From Pseudaestuariivita atlantica (GTDB taxonomy: Bacteria > Pseudomonadota > Alphaproteobacteria > Rhodobacterales > Rhodobacteraceae): DNA of 64,000 nucleotides. Below are positions 17,153 to 25,449 of the stretch, one piece after another. Position 1 is the first letter of the stretch. Each line of letters opens with the position of its first letter. The stretch spans positions 558,001 to 622,000 of the forward strand of contig NZ_AQQZ01000001.1 of NCBI RefSeq assembly GCF_001205715.1, given 5' to 3'. Position numbers and translations under genes: made by a program. The notes below the pieces were generated by a model. That model had not been told where the DNA came from, made no database searches, and saw nothing but the letters and a program-made list of their open reading frames with translations.

Positions 17153-17938
17153 CTAGCGCGACCAGTCCGGCGGGCGTTTTTCAAGGAAGGCGGCCATGCC
17201 TTCCTCGGTATCGCGCAACCGCAGGTTTTCGACCATCACGTCGCCGGTAAAGGCATAGGCGTCGGCAAGGGACATTTCGATCTGGTCGTAAAAGGCGCGC
17301 TTGCCTATCGACACGGCGGCGGCAAGCTTGTCGGCGATGCTCGCGGCCAGGTGCTGCGCGGCGTCGTCCAGCTCGTCCCGCGCGACCACGCGGTTGACGA
17401 GGCCAAGCTCCTGCGCGCGGGCGGCGTCTATGAACTCGCCGGTCGTCAGCATCTCGAACGCCTGCTTGCGCGGCACGTTGCGGCTGAGCGCGACCATGGG
17501 GGTCGAGCAGAAAAGGCCGATTTTGACGCCGTTCACGCCGAACCGCGTGTCCGAGGCCGCAACGGCAAGGTCACAGGTGGCGACAAGCTGGCAGCCCGCG
17601 GCGGTGGCGATGCCGTGGACTTGCGCGATGACCGGTTGGGGCAGGGCGCGGATCGCCAGCATGACCTGCGTGCAGCGGTCGAACAGGTCCTTGAAATAGG
17701 CCGCGCCGCCATCCTCGGCCTGCCGCCCCGCCTGCATCTGCCGCAGGTCATGGCCCGCGCAGAACGCCTTGCCCGCGCCTTTCAGCACCACGGCGCGCGT
17801 GTCGCGGTCGTCTTCAAGCCCGGCCAGCGTTTCCGACAGGGCGGCCAGCATCTCGTCCGACAGCGCGTTCAGACGCTCGGGCGCGTTCAGCGTGAGCGTC
17901 GCGATCCCGCCTGCATCTTCCCTCTCTAGCAAAGCCAT
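17153..17938 (-). CDS. ECHDC3-like crotonase-family protein lacking the catalytic glutamates
   Basis: 261 residues from ATG 17938. The crotonase fold is clear (FCAGHDL at 59-65 and IATAAGCQLVATCDLAVA). At the positions of the two catalytic glutamates it has Gln117 (AAGCQLVA) and Asn136/Gly137 (FGVNGVKIGL). The stretch GLFCSTPMVALSRNVPRKQA is the hallmark of the ECHDC3 subgroup, whose biochemical role is unsettled. So it should not be called an enoyl-CoA hydratase without proof; it may be an isomerase, a hydrolase or a non-catalytic binder. It is divergent from the thioesterase gene at 17995. Confidence 0.8.
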   Translation of the reverse strand: MALLEREDAGGIATLTLNAPERLNALSDEMLAALSETLAGLEDDRDTRAVVLKGAGKAFCAGHDLRQMQAGRQAEDGGAAYFKDLFDRCTQVMLAIRALPQPVIAQVHGIATAAGCQLVATCDLAVAASDTRFGVNGVKIGLFCSTPMVALSRNVPRKQAFEMLTTGEFIDAARAQELGLVNRVVARDELDDAAQHLAASIADKLAAAVSIGKRAFYDQIEMSLADAYAFTGDVMVENLRLRDTEEGMAAFLEKRPPDWSR

Positions 17939-17994
17939 CTTGTCCTCCCCGGATTTGCGCGACAGGTTAGCCGCGCGTGCCGGGGGAGGGAAGC

Positions 17995-18420
17995 ATGGAC
18001 GTGAAGATGGATGTGGCGGCCTTGACCGAGTTCCTTGGCACGGCGTTTCCGCAGGTGGCCGATGATTTCGTGGTCGAGGCCATCGCGCCGATGCAGGCCA
18101 CGATCCGCCTGAAAGTGTCGGACGCCCACCTGCGGCCCGGTGGGACCGTGTCGGGGCCGTCGATGTTCGCGCTGGCGGACGTGTCGGTCTACCTTGCGAC
18201 GCTGGCGATGATCGGGCCGCAGGCGCTGGCGGTGACAACGAACATCTCGATGGATTTCATGCGCAAACCGGCATCGGGCGTCGACCTTGTGAGCGACACG
18301 CGGCTTTTGAAACTGGGGCGGCAACTGGCGGTCGGGGATTGCCTGATCCGGTCGGTCGGGGAGACCGATCCCGTCGCGCGGGCCTCGATGACCTATGCCA
18401 TCCCGCCCGCGCGGGGGTGA
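17995..18420 (+). CDS. PaaI-family hot-dog thioesterase
   Basis: 141 residues, starting at ATG 17995 behind a strong GGGGAGGGAAG. The hot-dog core shows HLRPGGTVSGPSMFALADVSVYLATL, where the helix ADVSVYLA carries the usual Asp, and TTNISMDFMRKP. It should hydrolyse an acyl-CoA of unknown identity in the cytoplasm. It lies head to head with the ECHDC3-like gene, which also belongs to CoA metabolism, so the two may share control. A GTG start at 17977 would add six residues and place the good ribosome site inside the gene. Confidence 0.82.
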   Translation: MDVKMDVAALTEFLGTAFPQVADDFVVEAIAPMQATIRLKVSDAHLRPGGTVSGPSMFALADVSVYLATLAMIGPQALAVTTNISMDFMRKPASGVDLVSDTRLLKLGRQLAVGDCLIRSVGETDPVARASMTYAIPPARG

Positions 18421-18440
18421 AAACCGGCCGAAAATATGGG

Positions 18441-18460
18441 GTATTATGATACCTTATTTT
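18441..18460 (+). terminator. weak hairpin after the thioesterase gene
   Basis: GGTAT (18441-18445), TATG loop, ATACC (18450-18454), followed by TTATTTTG. The stem is only 5 bp, so termination is possible but unproven. Confidence 0.35.
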
Positions 18461-18501
18461 GAAGCCATTGTTTTGCAACGGAAAAGACGGCACATGGTCG
18501 A

Positions 18502-18529
18502 TTGACACGGCATTTTCGCCGCGTATAAC
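18502..18529 (+). promoter_or_regulatory. sigma-70-type promoter of rplM-rpsI
   Basis: Consensus -35 TTGACA (18502-18507) and TATAAC (18524-18529) separated by 16 bp, about 55 bp before the rplM ATG. It is the clearest housekeeping promoter in the window and fits a strongly expressed ribosomal protein operon. Confidence 0.85.
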
Positions 18530-18583
18530 CGCGCAATCGAATTTGTACGGCGGGCCTGCCCGCATCGAACCCGAGAGACCAAG

Positions 18584-19048
18584 ATGAAAACCTATTCCGC
18601 AAAACCGGCGGACATCGACAAGAAATGGATCATCATCGACGCCGAAGGCGTGGTGCTTGGCCGTCTTGCCTCGATCGTCGCCATGCGTCTGCGTGGCAAG
18701 CACAAGGCCACCTTCACGCCGCACATGGACATGGGCGACAACGTGATCGTCATCAATGCCGAGAAGATTCAGCTGACCGGCAACAAGCGCCAGGAAAACT
18801 ATTACTGGCACACCGGCCACCCCGGCGGGATCAAGTCGCGCACCAAGGAGCAGATCCTTGAAGGCGCGCATCCCGAGCGCGTGGTGATCAAGGCCGTTCA
18901 GCGCATGCTGCCGGGCGGCCGCCTGTCGCGCCAGCAGATGACCAACCTGCGCGTCTATGCCGGCACCGAACATCCGCACGAGGCGCAGTCGCCGGAAGTG
19001 CTGGATGTGAAATCGATGAATTCCAAGAACACCCGGGTGGCAAGCTGA
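18584..19048 (+). CDS. rplM: 50S ribosomal protein L13
   Basis: 154 residues, full length. It has the L13 features [18 protein letters not shown], the central [18 protein letters not shown] and the [13 protein letters not shown] segment. It is an early-assembly protein of the large subunit. It is the first gene of the rplM-rpsI operon and shares a base with the next start (TGATG at the junction). A consensus promoter lies 55 bp upstream. An AGAG element before the ATG serves as ribosome site. Confidence 0.97.
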   Translation: MKTYSAKPADIDKKWIIIDAEGVVLGRLASIVAMRLRGKHKATFTPHMDMGDNVIVINAEKIQLTGNKRQENYYWHTGHPGGIKSRTKEQILEGAHPERVVIKAVQRMLPGGRLSRQQMTNLRVYAGTEHPHEAQSPEVLDVKSMNSKNTRVAS

Positions 19049-19551
19049 TGGCTGATGAAGTGAAATCCCTCGACGGGCTGGATGCCCTCGCAGGCGGCGT
19101 CGCTGAAGCGGCGGTTGCCATGGACATGGTCGAAGCGGAACCGCGTGAGCCGGTGCGTGACGATCTGGGCCGGTCTTATGCCACGGGCAAGCGGAAGGAC
19201 GCGGTTGCCCGCGTCTGGATCAAGCCGGGCTCGGGCAAGGTATCGGTCAACGGCAAGGACATGCCCGTCTATTTCGCGCGTCCGGTTCTGCAGATGATCC
19301 TGCGCCAGCCCTTCACCGTGGCCGGTGTCGAGGACCAGTTCGACGTGATGGCGACCGTCAAGGGCGGTGGCCTGTCCGGTCAGGCCGGTGCGGTCAAGCA
19401 CGGCATCTCGAAAGCACTGCAGCTGTATGACCCCAGCTTGCGCAGTGCGCTGAAGGCGGCAGGTTTCCTGACCCGCGACAGCCGCGTGGTGGAACGGAAG
19501 AAATACGGTAAGCGCAAGGCGCGCCGCAGCTTCCAGTTCTCGAAACGCTAA
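19048..19551 (+). CDS. rpsI: 30S ribosomal protein S9, with N-terminal extension
   Basis: 167 residues. The S9 body starts near residue 43 ([16 protein letters not shown]) and ends in the basic tail [14 protein letters not shown] that reaches the decoding site. E. coli S9 has about 130 residues; the extra 40 or so at the front here are acidic and alanine-rich, an extension seen in alphaproteobacterial S9 proteins. ATG 19048 overlaps the rplM stop, supporting coupled translation. A strong terminator follows at 19589. Confidence 0.96.
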   Translation: MADEVKSLDGLDALAGGVAEAAVAMDMVEAEPREPVRDDLGRSYATGKRKDAVARVWIKPGSGKVSVNGKDMPVYFARPVLQMILRQPFTVAGVEDQFDVMATVKGGGLSGQAGAVKHGISKALQLYDPSLRSALKAAGFLTRDSRVVERKKYGKRKARRSFQFSKR

Positions 19552-19588
19552 GGTCGGGTGGGTTGATCGCCCACGCCAAGGTTACGAG

Positions 19589-19615
19589 GGGCCGCCTGTT
19601 TCGGGCGGCCCTTTT
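19589..19615 (+). terminator. rho-independent terminator of rplM-rpsI
   Basis: 8-bp stem GGGCCGCC (19589-19596) / GGCGGCCC (19604-19611), 7-nt loop TGTTTCG, then TTTT. It lies 38 nt after the rpsI stop. Confidence 0.9.
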
Positions 19616-19632
19616 GCGTTAGGCAGAACGTC

Positions 19633-20667
19633 ATGGACACGTTTCGGATCGAGGACGCGGCAGGGCTGGCGCAGGTGGTGCATGGCACGGTCGATCCGGC
19701 CGCGCGCAGCATGTTCGCCATCGTCAAGGACGAGATGGCGTTGCTGCCGGCGTTTGTCGCTCATTACCGCGCGCTCGGGATCGAGCAATTCGTGGTCTTC
19801 GACGATGCCTCGACCGACGACACGCGCGCGTTTCTCGCCCAGCAGCCCGATTGCGTCGTGCTGGCCGGGCCGCGCGGGTTCGGGGAGCAGATCCGGTATG
19901 TCGATCCCGAAGGCGCGGCGCGGGTCGAAAGGGTGGGGACCTACCTGAAGATCGCCGTGCCGCATCTTTGGTTCGACGGGGCCTATGTCGCCTATTTCGA
20001 TGCGGACGAGTTCCTGATCCTGCCCGATGGCATGACGCTGGCCGATGTCTGGGCGCGGCTCGAGGCGGAGGGCGCGGCGGCGGCGGTGGCGTCGGTCGTG
20101 GAGTTTTTCCCCGAAACCGTCGCGGGCCTGAAGGCGCCGATGCCGCACGATTTCGCGGGCCTGATCGCGGCTTATCCCTGGTTCCAGCCCGAGCGGCTGG
20201 TGGAGACGGTCGCGGGCGCGCAGCCAACCCTCGTCGGTGAGAGCAAGACCGCGCGGCTGTTCCGCGCCTTCGACATCAGGCCCGAGGTCAGGCGCACCGG
20301 CTGGCAAAGGCTGTGGATGCCCCGCAAGGCGCGGGAGGCGCAAAGTTTCATGCGCTCGCCCCGCCACAAGACGCCCATCGTGCGGCGGGACGCGCACACG
20401 CGGCTGACGGGAAGTCATGCGGCCAACCTGCCGCCCAGCTCCGACATCCTGCTGACCATCGCGCATTTCGTCTTTACCGCGCAATTCGCCGACAAGATCG
20501 CCCGCGCGCAAGCCTGGGGCGCGCATGCAAACGGCGCGTCCAAGTACCGGTACTACGCGCGGTTGCTGGAGCGGATGGAGGCGGAGGGCGGATCGTTCCT
20601 CGACGCCGCCTCGGTGCGGTACGAGGGGCCGGACCAGTTGATCGACGCGGGCCTCATGCGCTGGTGA
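19633..20667 (+). CDS. glycosyltransferase family 2-like protein
   Basis: 344 residues. The pattern FAIVKDEMALLPAFVAHYRALG followed by FDDASTDDT is that of the Glyco_tranf_2_4 type, and YFDADEF (Asp123, Asp125) is the DXD metal and nucleotide-sugar site. No membrane segment is evident, so it acts in the cytoplasm on an envelope glycan or a lipid-linked sugar. The convergent neighbour is a sulfotransferase whose end overlaps this gene by 14 nt, so the two may modify the same surface polysaccharide. The acceptor is unknown. Confidence 0.8.
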   Translation: MDTFRIEDAAGLAQVVHGTVDPAARSMFAIVKDEMALLPAFVAHYRALGIEQFVVFDDASTDDTRAFLAQQPDCVVLAGPRGFGEQIRYVDPEGAARVERVGTYLKIAVPHLWFDGAYVAYFDADEFLILPDGMTLADVWARLEAEGAAAAVASVVEFFPETVAGLKAPMPHDFAGLIAAYPWFQPERLVETVAGAQPTLVGESKTARLFRAFDIRPEVRRTGWQRLWMPRKAREAQSFMRSPRHKTPIVRRDAHTRLTGSHAANLPPSSDILLTIAHFVFTAQFADKIARAQAWGAHANGASKYRYYARLLERMEAEGGSFLDAASVRYEGPDQLIDAGLMRW

Positions 20668-21511
20668 GAACGTGGCGGGCCGAGGGCCAGAGCGTTGCGA
20701 CCTGCGGCAGGGCCTCTGCCGCGGCATGGTAGACCGGGGCGTAGTGCCGCGCGATTTCCGCTTCGAGGGTGTCGGGCAGGGGCGCGATGTCGGTCTGGCG
20801 GGCGTTGACGCGGGTGCCGCCGGCGCTTTGGGGAATGTCGATCCCGGCGAAGGCGGCGAAGGCGGCGATGCCGTCTGCCGTGAACATCTCTTCGAAGAGG
20901 CAGAGGAAAGAATTTTCCTGCGAAAATTCTTGCGCGAGGGCGGCGAGGGTCAGGTCATAGCGGGAGCGGGCTGCGGCCTCTTCGGTGGCGTAGAAGGCGG
21001 CGAGGCGTTCGGTCTCGTCCCCCGGCGGGATCCGGCCCTTGGCGATGTCCATGTTCAGGTGCGAGCGCAGCCGCGCCACTGGGTCACGCATGGCGAACAT
21101 CACCTTCGTCGTGATGCCGCGCGAGGCCATGCCGTCGCGGATGCCCGCCAGCATGGGCGCGGGCAGGGCCGCGTAGGACGGTGTGACATCGCCCGTACGG
21201 ACGATGTCCCGAGGCGCGAGCAGGCGGGCGAAATAGTCGAAATACTCGTCCCGGTCCGTCTGCATGCGCCAGCGCAGGTAGCGCGCGGGGACCGGGCGGC
21301 GCAGGCGGCGCATCGCCTCGCCCTTGATCTTGCCCCACGTTGATGGCTCCGCCACGCGGTAGCGGGCGAAGACCGAGCCGAGATCGCCCTCCCACACCTG
21401 GTATTCGCCCAGCCGACCGAAATCGGACCCCGGCGCGCGCGCTAGTTGCGCCTGCATCCAGGTGGAGCCGCATTTCTGGCCGCCGAGGCCTAGGAAGAAG
21501 GTTCTGGTCAT
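20654..21511 (-). CDS. PAPS-dependent sulfotransferase
   Basis: 285 residues from ATG 21511. The phosphosulfate loop GGQKCGSTWM (residues 10-19) binds the 5' phosphosulfate of PAPS. A later segment, AMRDPVARLRSHLNMD, has the Arg and Ser of the 3'-phosphate site. This is the layout of Sulfotransfer_1/3 proteins. It should sulfate a carbohydrate or a cell-surface lipid. It overlaps the convergent glycosyltransferase by 14 nt. An upstream open stretch of 72 codons in the same frame is proline-rich and crosses a dispersed repeat, so it is not coding. Confidence 0.82.
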   Translation of the reverse strand: MTRTFFLGLGGQKCGSTWMQAQLARAPGSDFGRLGEYQVWEGDLGSVFARYRVAEPSTWGKIKGEAMRRLRRPVPARYLRWRMQTDRDEYFDYFARLLAPRDIVRTGDVTPSYAALPAPMLAGIRDGMASRGITTKVMFAMRDPVARLRSHLNMDIAKGRIPPGDETERLAAFYATEEAAARSRYDLTLAALAQEFSQENSFLCLFEEMFTADGIAAFAAFAGIDIPQSAGGTRVNARQTDIAPLPDTLEAEIARHYAPVYHAAAEALPQVATLWPSARHVLTSA

Positions 21512-21549
21512 GCGCGTCGTGTCCGGCCGTTGCGGGGGCCAGACCCCGC

Positions 21550-21577
21550 ACCCCCGCCATATTTGGAAAGAGAAGAA
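21550..21577 (+). repeat. dispersed TATTT...AGAAG repeat, copy 2 (variant)
   Basis: CCCCCGCCATATTTGGAAAG followed by AGAAGAAG. It shares ACCCCCG, TATTT and AGAAG with the 34.4-kb and 42.7-kb copies and CATATTT-N2-AAAGAGAAG with the 12.6-kb copy. It lies between the sulfotransferase start and the DUF6476-like gene end. Confidence 0.55.
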
Positions 21578-21593
21578 GGGGGAAGGGGGTGCG

Positions 21594-21965
21594 CTATGAC
21601 ACCGGGCAGCGATGCGGGGGCGCAAGGCGCCACGAGACGCGGCCGCTGGCGCGGTCGAGCCGCAGCACGCAAGCCGTGTCGACAACCGTCTGGGCGAGTG
21701 CGAGCGAGGTGGTGGTGACCCGCACAAGTGTTTCGTCGGGGGTTTTCAGGATGAAGCTGGCCTCGAACCCGTCCTCGCCGGACGTGTCCATGCTGCGGAT
21801 GACCGGGAGGCGTTGCGGCGTCTCGGCCATGACCTTGTCGGGTTTCAGCAGGGCGATGTAGGCGACGAGCCCGATGGCGGCTGTCAGACCGACCAGCAAG
21901 AGGGCCCCGTATTCGAGCACCCATGTCTGCGCGCGGGGGGACAGCCTGCGCAGGAGCCTATCCAT
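21594..21965 (-). CDS. DUF6476-like small membrane protein
   Basis: 123 residues with one transmembrane helix (about 18-40, YGALLLVGLTAAIGLVAYIAL) and a C-terminal soluble domain with one cysteine near each end of ACVLRLDRASGRVSWRLAPPHRC. The soluble part is probably periplasmic. It overlaps the tetR gene by 8 nt, and that gene overlaps ppk2 by 8 nt, so the three are one operon. No known function; it is of a type conserved in Rhodobacterales. The two cysteines could form a disulfide. Confidence 0.7.
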   Translation of the reverse strand: MDRLLRRLSPRAQTWVLEYGALLLVGLTAAIGLVAYIALLKPDKVMAETPQRLPVIRSMDTSGEDGFEASFILKTPDETLVRVTTTSLALAQTVVDTACVLRLDRASGRVSWRLAPPHRCPVS

Positions 21966-22569
21966 CGGGCGCGATCAGGCCGAGGCCGCGCAGGTAGACG
22001 CCGATGGCGGATTCCAGGAGTTCGTCGGGGGGGAAGGGCGACTGGCTGCCGGTGTTGCGGGCGAACAGTTCGACCACGCCGTGGCTGAGCGCCCAGATAT
22101 GGGCCGAGAACATCGAGGCCGGGGGGCGCTTGTCGGGCGGGATGTGCTGGCTGAGATCGGCGGCGGCCTTTTCCAGCACGGCGCGGGCACGGGCCGAGAC
22201 CTTGGCGAGGTCGGGCGTGCGGTTCACGCTAATGCCCGATTCGAACATCGCGATGTAGTGGCCGGGATAGCGGCGGGCGAAGGCGAGGTAGGCGCGGCCC
22301 GTGGCCTCGAACGCGGCCAGCGCGGTGGATTCCTTGGAATAGGCGTATTCCATCAGGTCGGCGAAGATGTCGTAGCCCTGCCGCGCGGCTTCTGCGATCA
22401 GGTCCTCGCGGCCTTCGAAATGGCGGTAGACGGCGGCGGGGGTGACGCCCGCGGTCTTGGCGGCTTCGGACAGGGTGAAGCCGGTCGGACCCTTCTTCTC
22501 GATCAGGTCCAGCGCCGCGTCGACGAGGGCCTGGCGCAGGTTGCCGTGATGATAGCCGCGTTTAGGCAT
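21958..22569 (-). CDS. TetR-family transcriptional regulator
   Basis: 203 residues from ATG 22569. The N-terminal helix-turn-helix is typical: RQALVDAALDLIEKKG, then FTLSEAAKTAGVTPAAVYRH. The ligand-binding C-terminal part is divergent. It sits between ppk2 and a membrane protein gene with 8-nt overlaps on both sides, which implies coupled expression and probably autoregulation. A TAAGTC-GTT-GACTTA palindrome just upstream of ppk2 is the best candidate operator. The ligand cannot be guessed from sequence. Confidence 0.85.
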   Translation of the reverse strand: MPKRGYHHGNLRQALVDAALDLIEKKGPTGFTLSEAAKTAGVTPAAVYRHFEGREDLIAEAARQGYDIFADLMEYAYSKESTALAAFEATGRAYLAFARRYPGHYIAMFESGISVNRTPDLAKVSARARAVLEKAAADLSQHIPPDKRPPASMFSAHIWALSHGVVELFARNTGSQSPFPPDELLESAIGVYLRGLGLIAPDG

Positions 22570-23431
22570 TCCAGATTTCGGGGCCGCCGGCGATCTTGGG
22601 GTCGACATGGCCGCAGGCACGGTCGGACTTGTGGTGGTATCGCAGCGCACACAGCACGCTGCGGATGGCGTTTAGCCGGGCGCGGCGCTTGTCGTCGGTG
22701 CGGATCACCGTCCACGGCGCGGGATCGTGGTGCGTGCGGTCGAGCGTTTCGGCAATGGCCTGCGTGTAGGCGTCCCAGCGGTTGAGGCCCTCGACATCGA
22801 TCCAGCTGAGTTTCCAGTGCTTGAGCGGATCGGATTCGCGGTCGAGGAAGCGGCGCAGCTGTTCCGCGCGCCCGACATTGAGCCAGAGCTTGAAGAGGTG
22901 GATGCCGTCATTCACCAGCATGCGTTCGAACGGCACCACCTGCCTGAACCAGCGGTCGCGATCCTCGTCCTCGCAGAAGTCGAAGACCTTTTCGACGACG
23001 CCGCGATTGTACCATGACCGGTCGAAGAACACGATTTCGCCCGCCGTGGGCAAGTGCCGCACGTAGCGCTGGAAGTACCACTCGCCGGCCTCCCTGTCGG
23101 ACGGTTTGGACAGGGCCACGGTGCGCGCGATGCGGGGGTTCATGTTCTCGCGGAAGCGCTTGATCGTGCCGCCTTTTCCAGCCGCGTCGCGGCCTTCGAA
23201 GATGATGGCGACACGGGCGCCGCTTTCCTTCACCCAGGATTGCAGTTTCACCAGTTCGATCTGCAGCGCGGCGAGGTCGGTTTCATACGTGTCGCGGTCG
23301 AGCCGCTTGTCATAGGGGAAGGCGGGATCGAGGATCTGGCCCTTCTTGCGCGCGGCGATGGCATCGCGCACGGCGTCCGGCGCGGTGTCCCTGTAGAACC
23401 GGCTGATCGCGCCATCGAACGGTTTCGTCAT
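22562..23431 (-). CDS. ppk2: polyphosphate kinase 2
   Basis: 289 residues, a full-length single-domain PPK2. Walker A is EGRDAAGKGG (79-88), and the Walker B/lid region is FFDRSWYNRGVVE with Asp137. The enzyme moves phosphate between polyphosphate and nucleoside di- or monophosphates; class I-type length suggests NDP phosphorylation. It is first in an operon with a TetR regulator and a small membrane protein, an unusual association for ppk2. The start at 23431 follows an AAGGGGA ribosome site on the minus strand. Confidence 0.92.
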   Translation of the reverse strand: MTKPFDGAISRFYRDTAPDAVRDAIAARKKGQILDPAFPYDKRLDRDTYETDLAALQIELVKLQSWVKESGARVAIIFEGRDAAGKGGTIKRFRENMNPRIARTVALSKPSDREAGEWYFQRYVRHLPTAGEIVFFDRSWYNRGVVEKVFDFCEDEDRDRWFRQVVPFERMLVNDGIHLFKLWLNVGRAEQLRRFLDRESDPLKHWKLSWIDVEGLNRWDAYTQAIAETLDRTHHDPAPWTVIRTDDKRRARLNAIRSVLCALRYHHKSDRACGHVDPKIAGGPEIWNA

Positions 23432-23442
23432 GGGGTCCCCTT

Positions 23443-23457
23443 TAAGTCGTTGACTTA
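23443..23457. promoter_or_regulatory. palindromic candidate operator of the ppk2-tetR operon
   Basis: Perfect TAAGTC-GTT-GACTTA, 12 bp upstream of the ppk2 ATG. On the minus strand TATATA directly precedes it, so a repressor here would cover the transcript start. Confidence 0.45.
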
Positions 23458-23477
23458 TATATGGCGACCCACCGGCC

Positions 23478-24434
23478 TTAGCGCAATCCGGCGCGGGCGG
23501 CGGCGCTGTCGATGGCGGCGACGACCGGGTCGGGATGGGTGTGGTGCGGCATGTGGCCGGCCCCCGCGATCAGGGTGACGCGGGTCTGGGGCACGTCGCG
23601 CTCCATCTGGGGGACGTGCAGTTCGGGGCCGACGGTGGAATCCTCGGTGCCGTGCACGACTTCGACCGGGACGGTGATGGCGGAGCCGTAGAGTTGCGAT
23701 TGCGTCTTCACGTCGCTCAAAAGCCGTGCGCGCTGGTCGGCATTGGCACGCAGCGAGGCGCGGCGCAGGGTCAGCCGGGCGCCGACATAATCGGCGTAGC
23801 CGTCGGGCACCGGGAAGGGGTCGAAGATGCTCTTGATCGACGCCTCGATGGTGCTTTCGGGTACAAAGGCGGTCATCAGGGGCACGACCGTGTGTTGGCC
23901 GACGGGGTTCGACAGGACCTTGTAATAGGTCGAAAGCGGCGTCGTCCACGGGTGCGAGACACCGCTGATCGTCACCAGCGCCGCAAGCGTGTCGGGCGTG
24001 TAGGTCGCCCAGGCAAGCGCCACGGCGCCGCCAAGCGACTGGCCCACGACGATGGGCCTGTTGGCGCCCAGTTGCGCGGCGGCCTTCTGCAACAGCGCCG
24101 CCTGCGCCTTCATGCTGTCGCCGCCGGGTGCCATTTCCGGCGTGTAGCCAAGGCCGGGACGGTCGAAGGCGATGACGCGGTAGCGGTCGGTCAGGCGCCC
24201 GGCGAAGGAATGGGTGAAGTCGCGCAGGTTGCCGCTGGAGCCGTGGATCAGGACGACATCGGGGCCGGAGCCTTTGACCCATGCGTGAACCGGGTGGCCG
24301 TCGACGTCGAGGATGCGGCCGATCGGCGGGTTGTCTTCCTCGGCCTGCGCCTCGCGGTAGGCCGCGCAGCCCGTGACCGTCGCCCCGGTCGCCGCAAGCA
24401 GCGCCACTCCCGTCAGAATTCCCTTCCAGCCCAT
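23478..24434 (-). CDS. alpha/beta hydrolase, probable lipoprotein
   Basis: 318 residues. The N-terminus is a signal with a plausible lipobox ending at Cys23 (ATVTGC), so it may be lipidated and anchored in the periplasm. The alpha/beta-hydrolase triad is visible: Ser133 (VVGQSLGGA), Asp265 (HGTEDSTV) and His294 (GAGHMPHHTHP), with the oxyanion HGSSGNLRDF. The substrate is unknown; relatives include haloalkane dehalogenase-like esterases and epoxide hydrolases. It lies 3 nt from metA on the same strand and may be cotranscribed with it. Confidence 0.83.
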   Translation of the reverse strand: MGWKGILTGVALLAATGATVTGCAAYREAQAEEDNPPIGRILDVDGHPVHAWVKGSGPDVVLIHGSSGNLRDFTHSFAGRLTDRYRVIAFDRPGLGYTPEMAPGGDSMKAQAALLQKAAAQLGANRPIVVGQSLGGAVALAWATYTPDTLAALVTISGVSHPWTTPLSTYYKVLSNPVGQHTVVPLMTAFVPESTIEASIKSIFDPFPVPDGYADYVGARLTLRRASLRANADQRARLLSDVKTQSQLYGSAITVPVEVVHGTEDSTVGPELHVPQMERDVPQTRVTLIAGAGHMPHHTHPDPVVAAIDSAAARAGLR

Positions 24435-24437
24435 GTC

Positions 24438-25367
24438 TCAGCGTCCTATCGCGTCAAGGTCGTAGGGCGTAGATTGATAGATCGCGTTGACCCAGTTTCC
24501 ATAGAGAAGATGCGCATGACTGCGCCAGCGGTTGCGCGGGGTCTGTGACGGGTCGTTGCCGGGGAAGTAATTGACGGGCACCTCGATCTCGGTCCCTGCG
24601 ACCTGCGCGTTGTCGCGGTCGCGGGCGTATTCGTCGCCCAGCGTGCCGCTGTCATACTCGAAATGGTTGAAGATATAGAGCGCGCGGTGTTCCGGGTCCT
24701 CGACAAGGCAGGGGCCGACCTCGTCCGAGGCAAGCAGCGTGCGCAGCGCGGGGGCCGCGTCGATCTCGTCCTGCCGGACCTCGGTCCAGCGGGAGACGGG
24801 GATCAGGCATTCGTCGGAGAAGCCGCGCAGGTATTGCGAGGCGGGGGCGAGGTTCTTCTGGCGGTAAAGGCCGAATGCCTTTGCATCCAGCATGTGCTTG
24901 TCGACGCCGTGGAAGTGATAGAGCATCGCCATCCCGCCCCAGCAGACGCCGAAGGTGGAATGCACGTTGGTCTGGGTCCAGTCCATGACCTCGCGCAACT
25001 CGTTCCAGTAGGTCACCTCGTCAAAGGCGAGGTGTTCGATCGGCGCGCCGGTGATGATGAGGCCGTCAAATTTCTCGTCCCTGACCGCCTGGAAGGGTCG
25101 GTAGAATTCCTGCATGTGCTCGGCCGCGGTGTTGCGCGTCTCGTGCTCGGTCATGCGGATCAGCGACAACTCGATCTGCAAGGGCGTCGCGCCGATCAGG
25201 CGGGCGAACTGGTTCTCGGTGTCGATCTTCTTGGGCATCAGGTTCAGAAGCCCGATGCGCAGGGGGCGGATGTCCTGCCGCGCGGCCTGATCGTCCGACA
25301 TCACCATCACGCCTTCGCGCGTCAGCACGTCGTAGGCGGGGAGGGTGGAAGGGATCTTGATGGGCAT
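24438..25367 (-). CDS. metA: homoserine O-acetyltransferase, MetA type
   Basis: 309 residues from ATG 25367. The active nucleophile is Cys142 (FGVCWGGMA), and [12 protein letters not shown] carries the conserved Glu. Residue 111 is Glu ([10 protein letters not shown]). In the MetA family Glu111 goes with acetyl-CoA use and Gly111 with succinyl-CoA, so this is predicted to make O-acetylhomoserine, despite the usual succinyltransferase label. It starts methionine synthesis. I find no recognisable SAM riboswitch in the short leader. Confidence 0.9.
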   Translation of the reverse strand: MPIKIPSTLPAYDVLTREGVMVMSDDQAARQDIRPLRIGLLNLMPKKIDTENQFARLIGATPLQIELSLIRMTEHETRNTAAEHMQEFYRPFQAVRDEKFDGLIITGAPIEHLAFDEVTYWNELREVMDWTQTNVHSTFGVCWGGMAMLYHFHGVDKHMLDAKAFGLYRQKNLAPASQYLRGFSDECLIPVSRWTEVRQDEIDAAPALRTLLASDEVGPCLVEDPEHRALYIFNHFEYDSGTLGDEYARDRDNAQVAGTEIEVPVNYFPGNDPSQTPRNRWRSHAHLLYGNWVNAIYQSTPYDLDAIGR

Positions 25368-25449
25368 CGCGTGTGGTCTTTCCTCGGTTCGGACCGGAGA
25401 CATACGCAAGCCGCCCCGTGCTCACAACCCTCGGGTGGTCACGGGGGCG

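Noticed and set aside
25368-25449. SAM-II or SAM/SAH riboswitch before metA
   Set aside because: The 80-nt leader has GGCGGCTTGCG and GAACCGAGG but not the conserved pseudoknot motifs; a covariance search could still find a variant.
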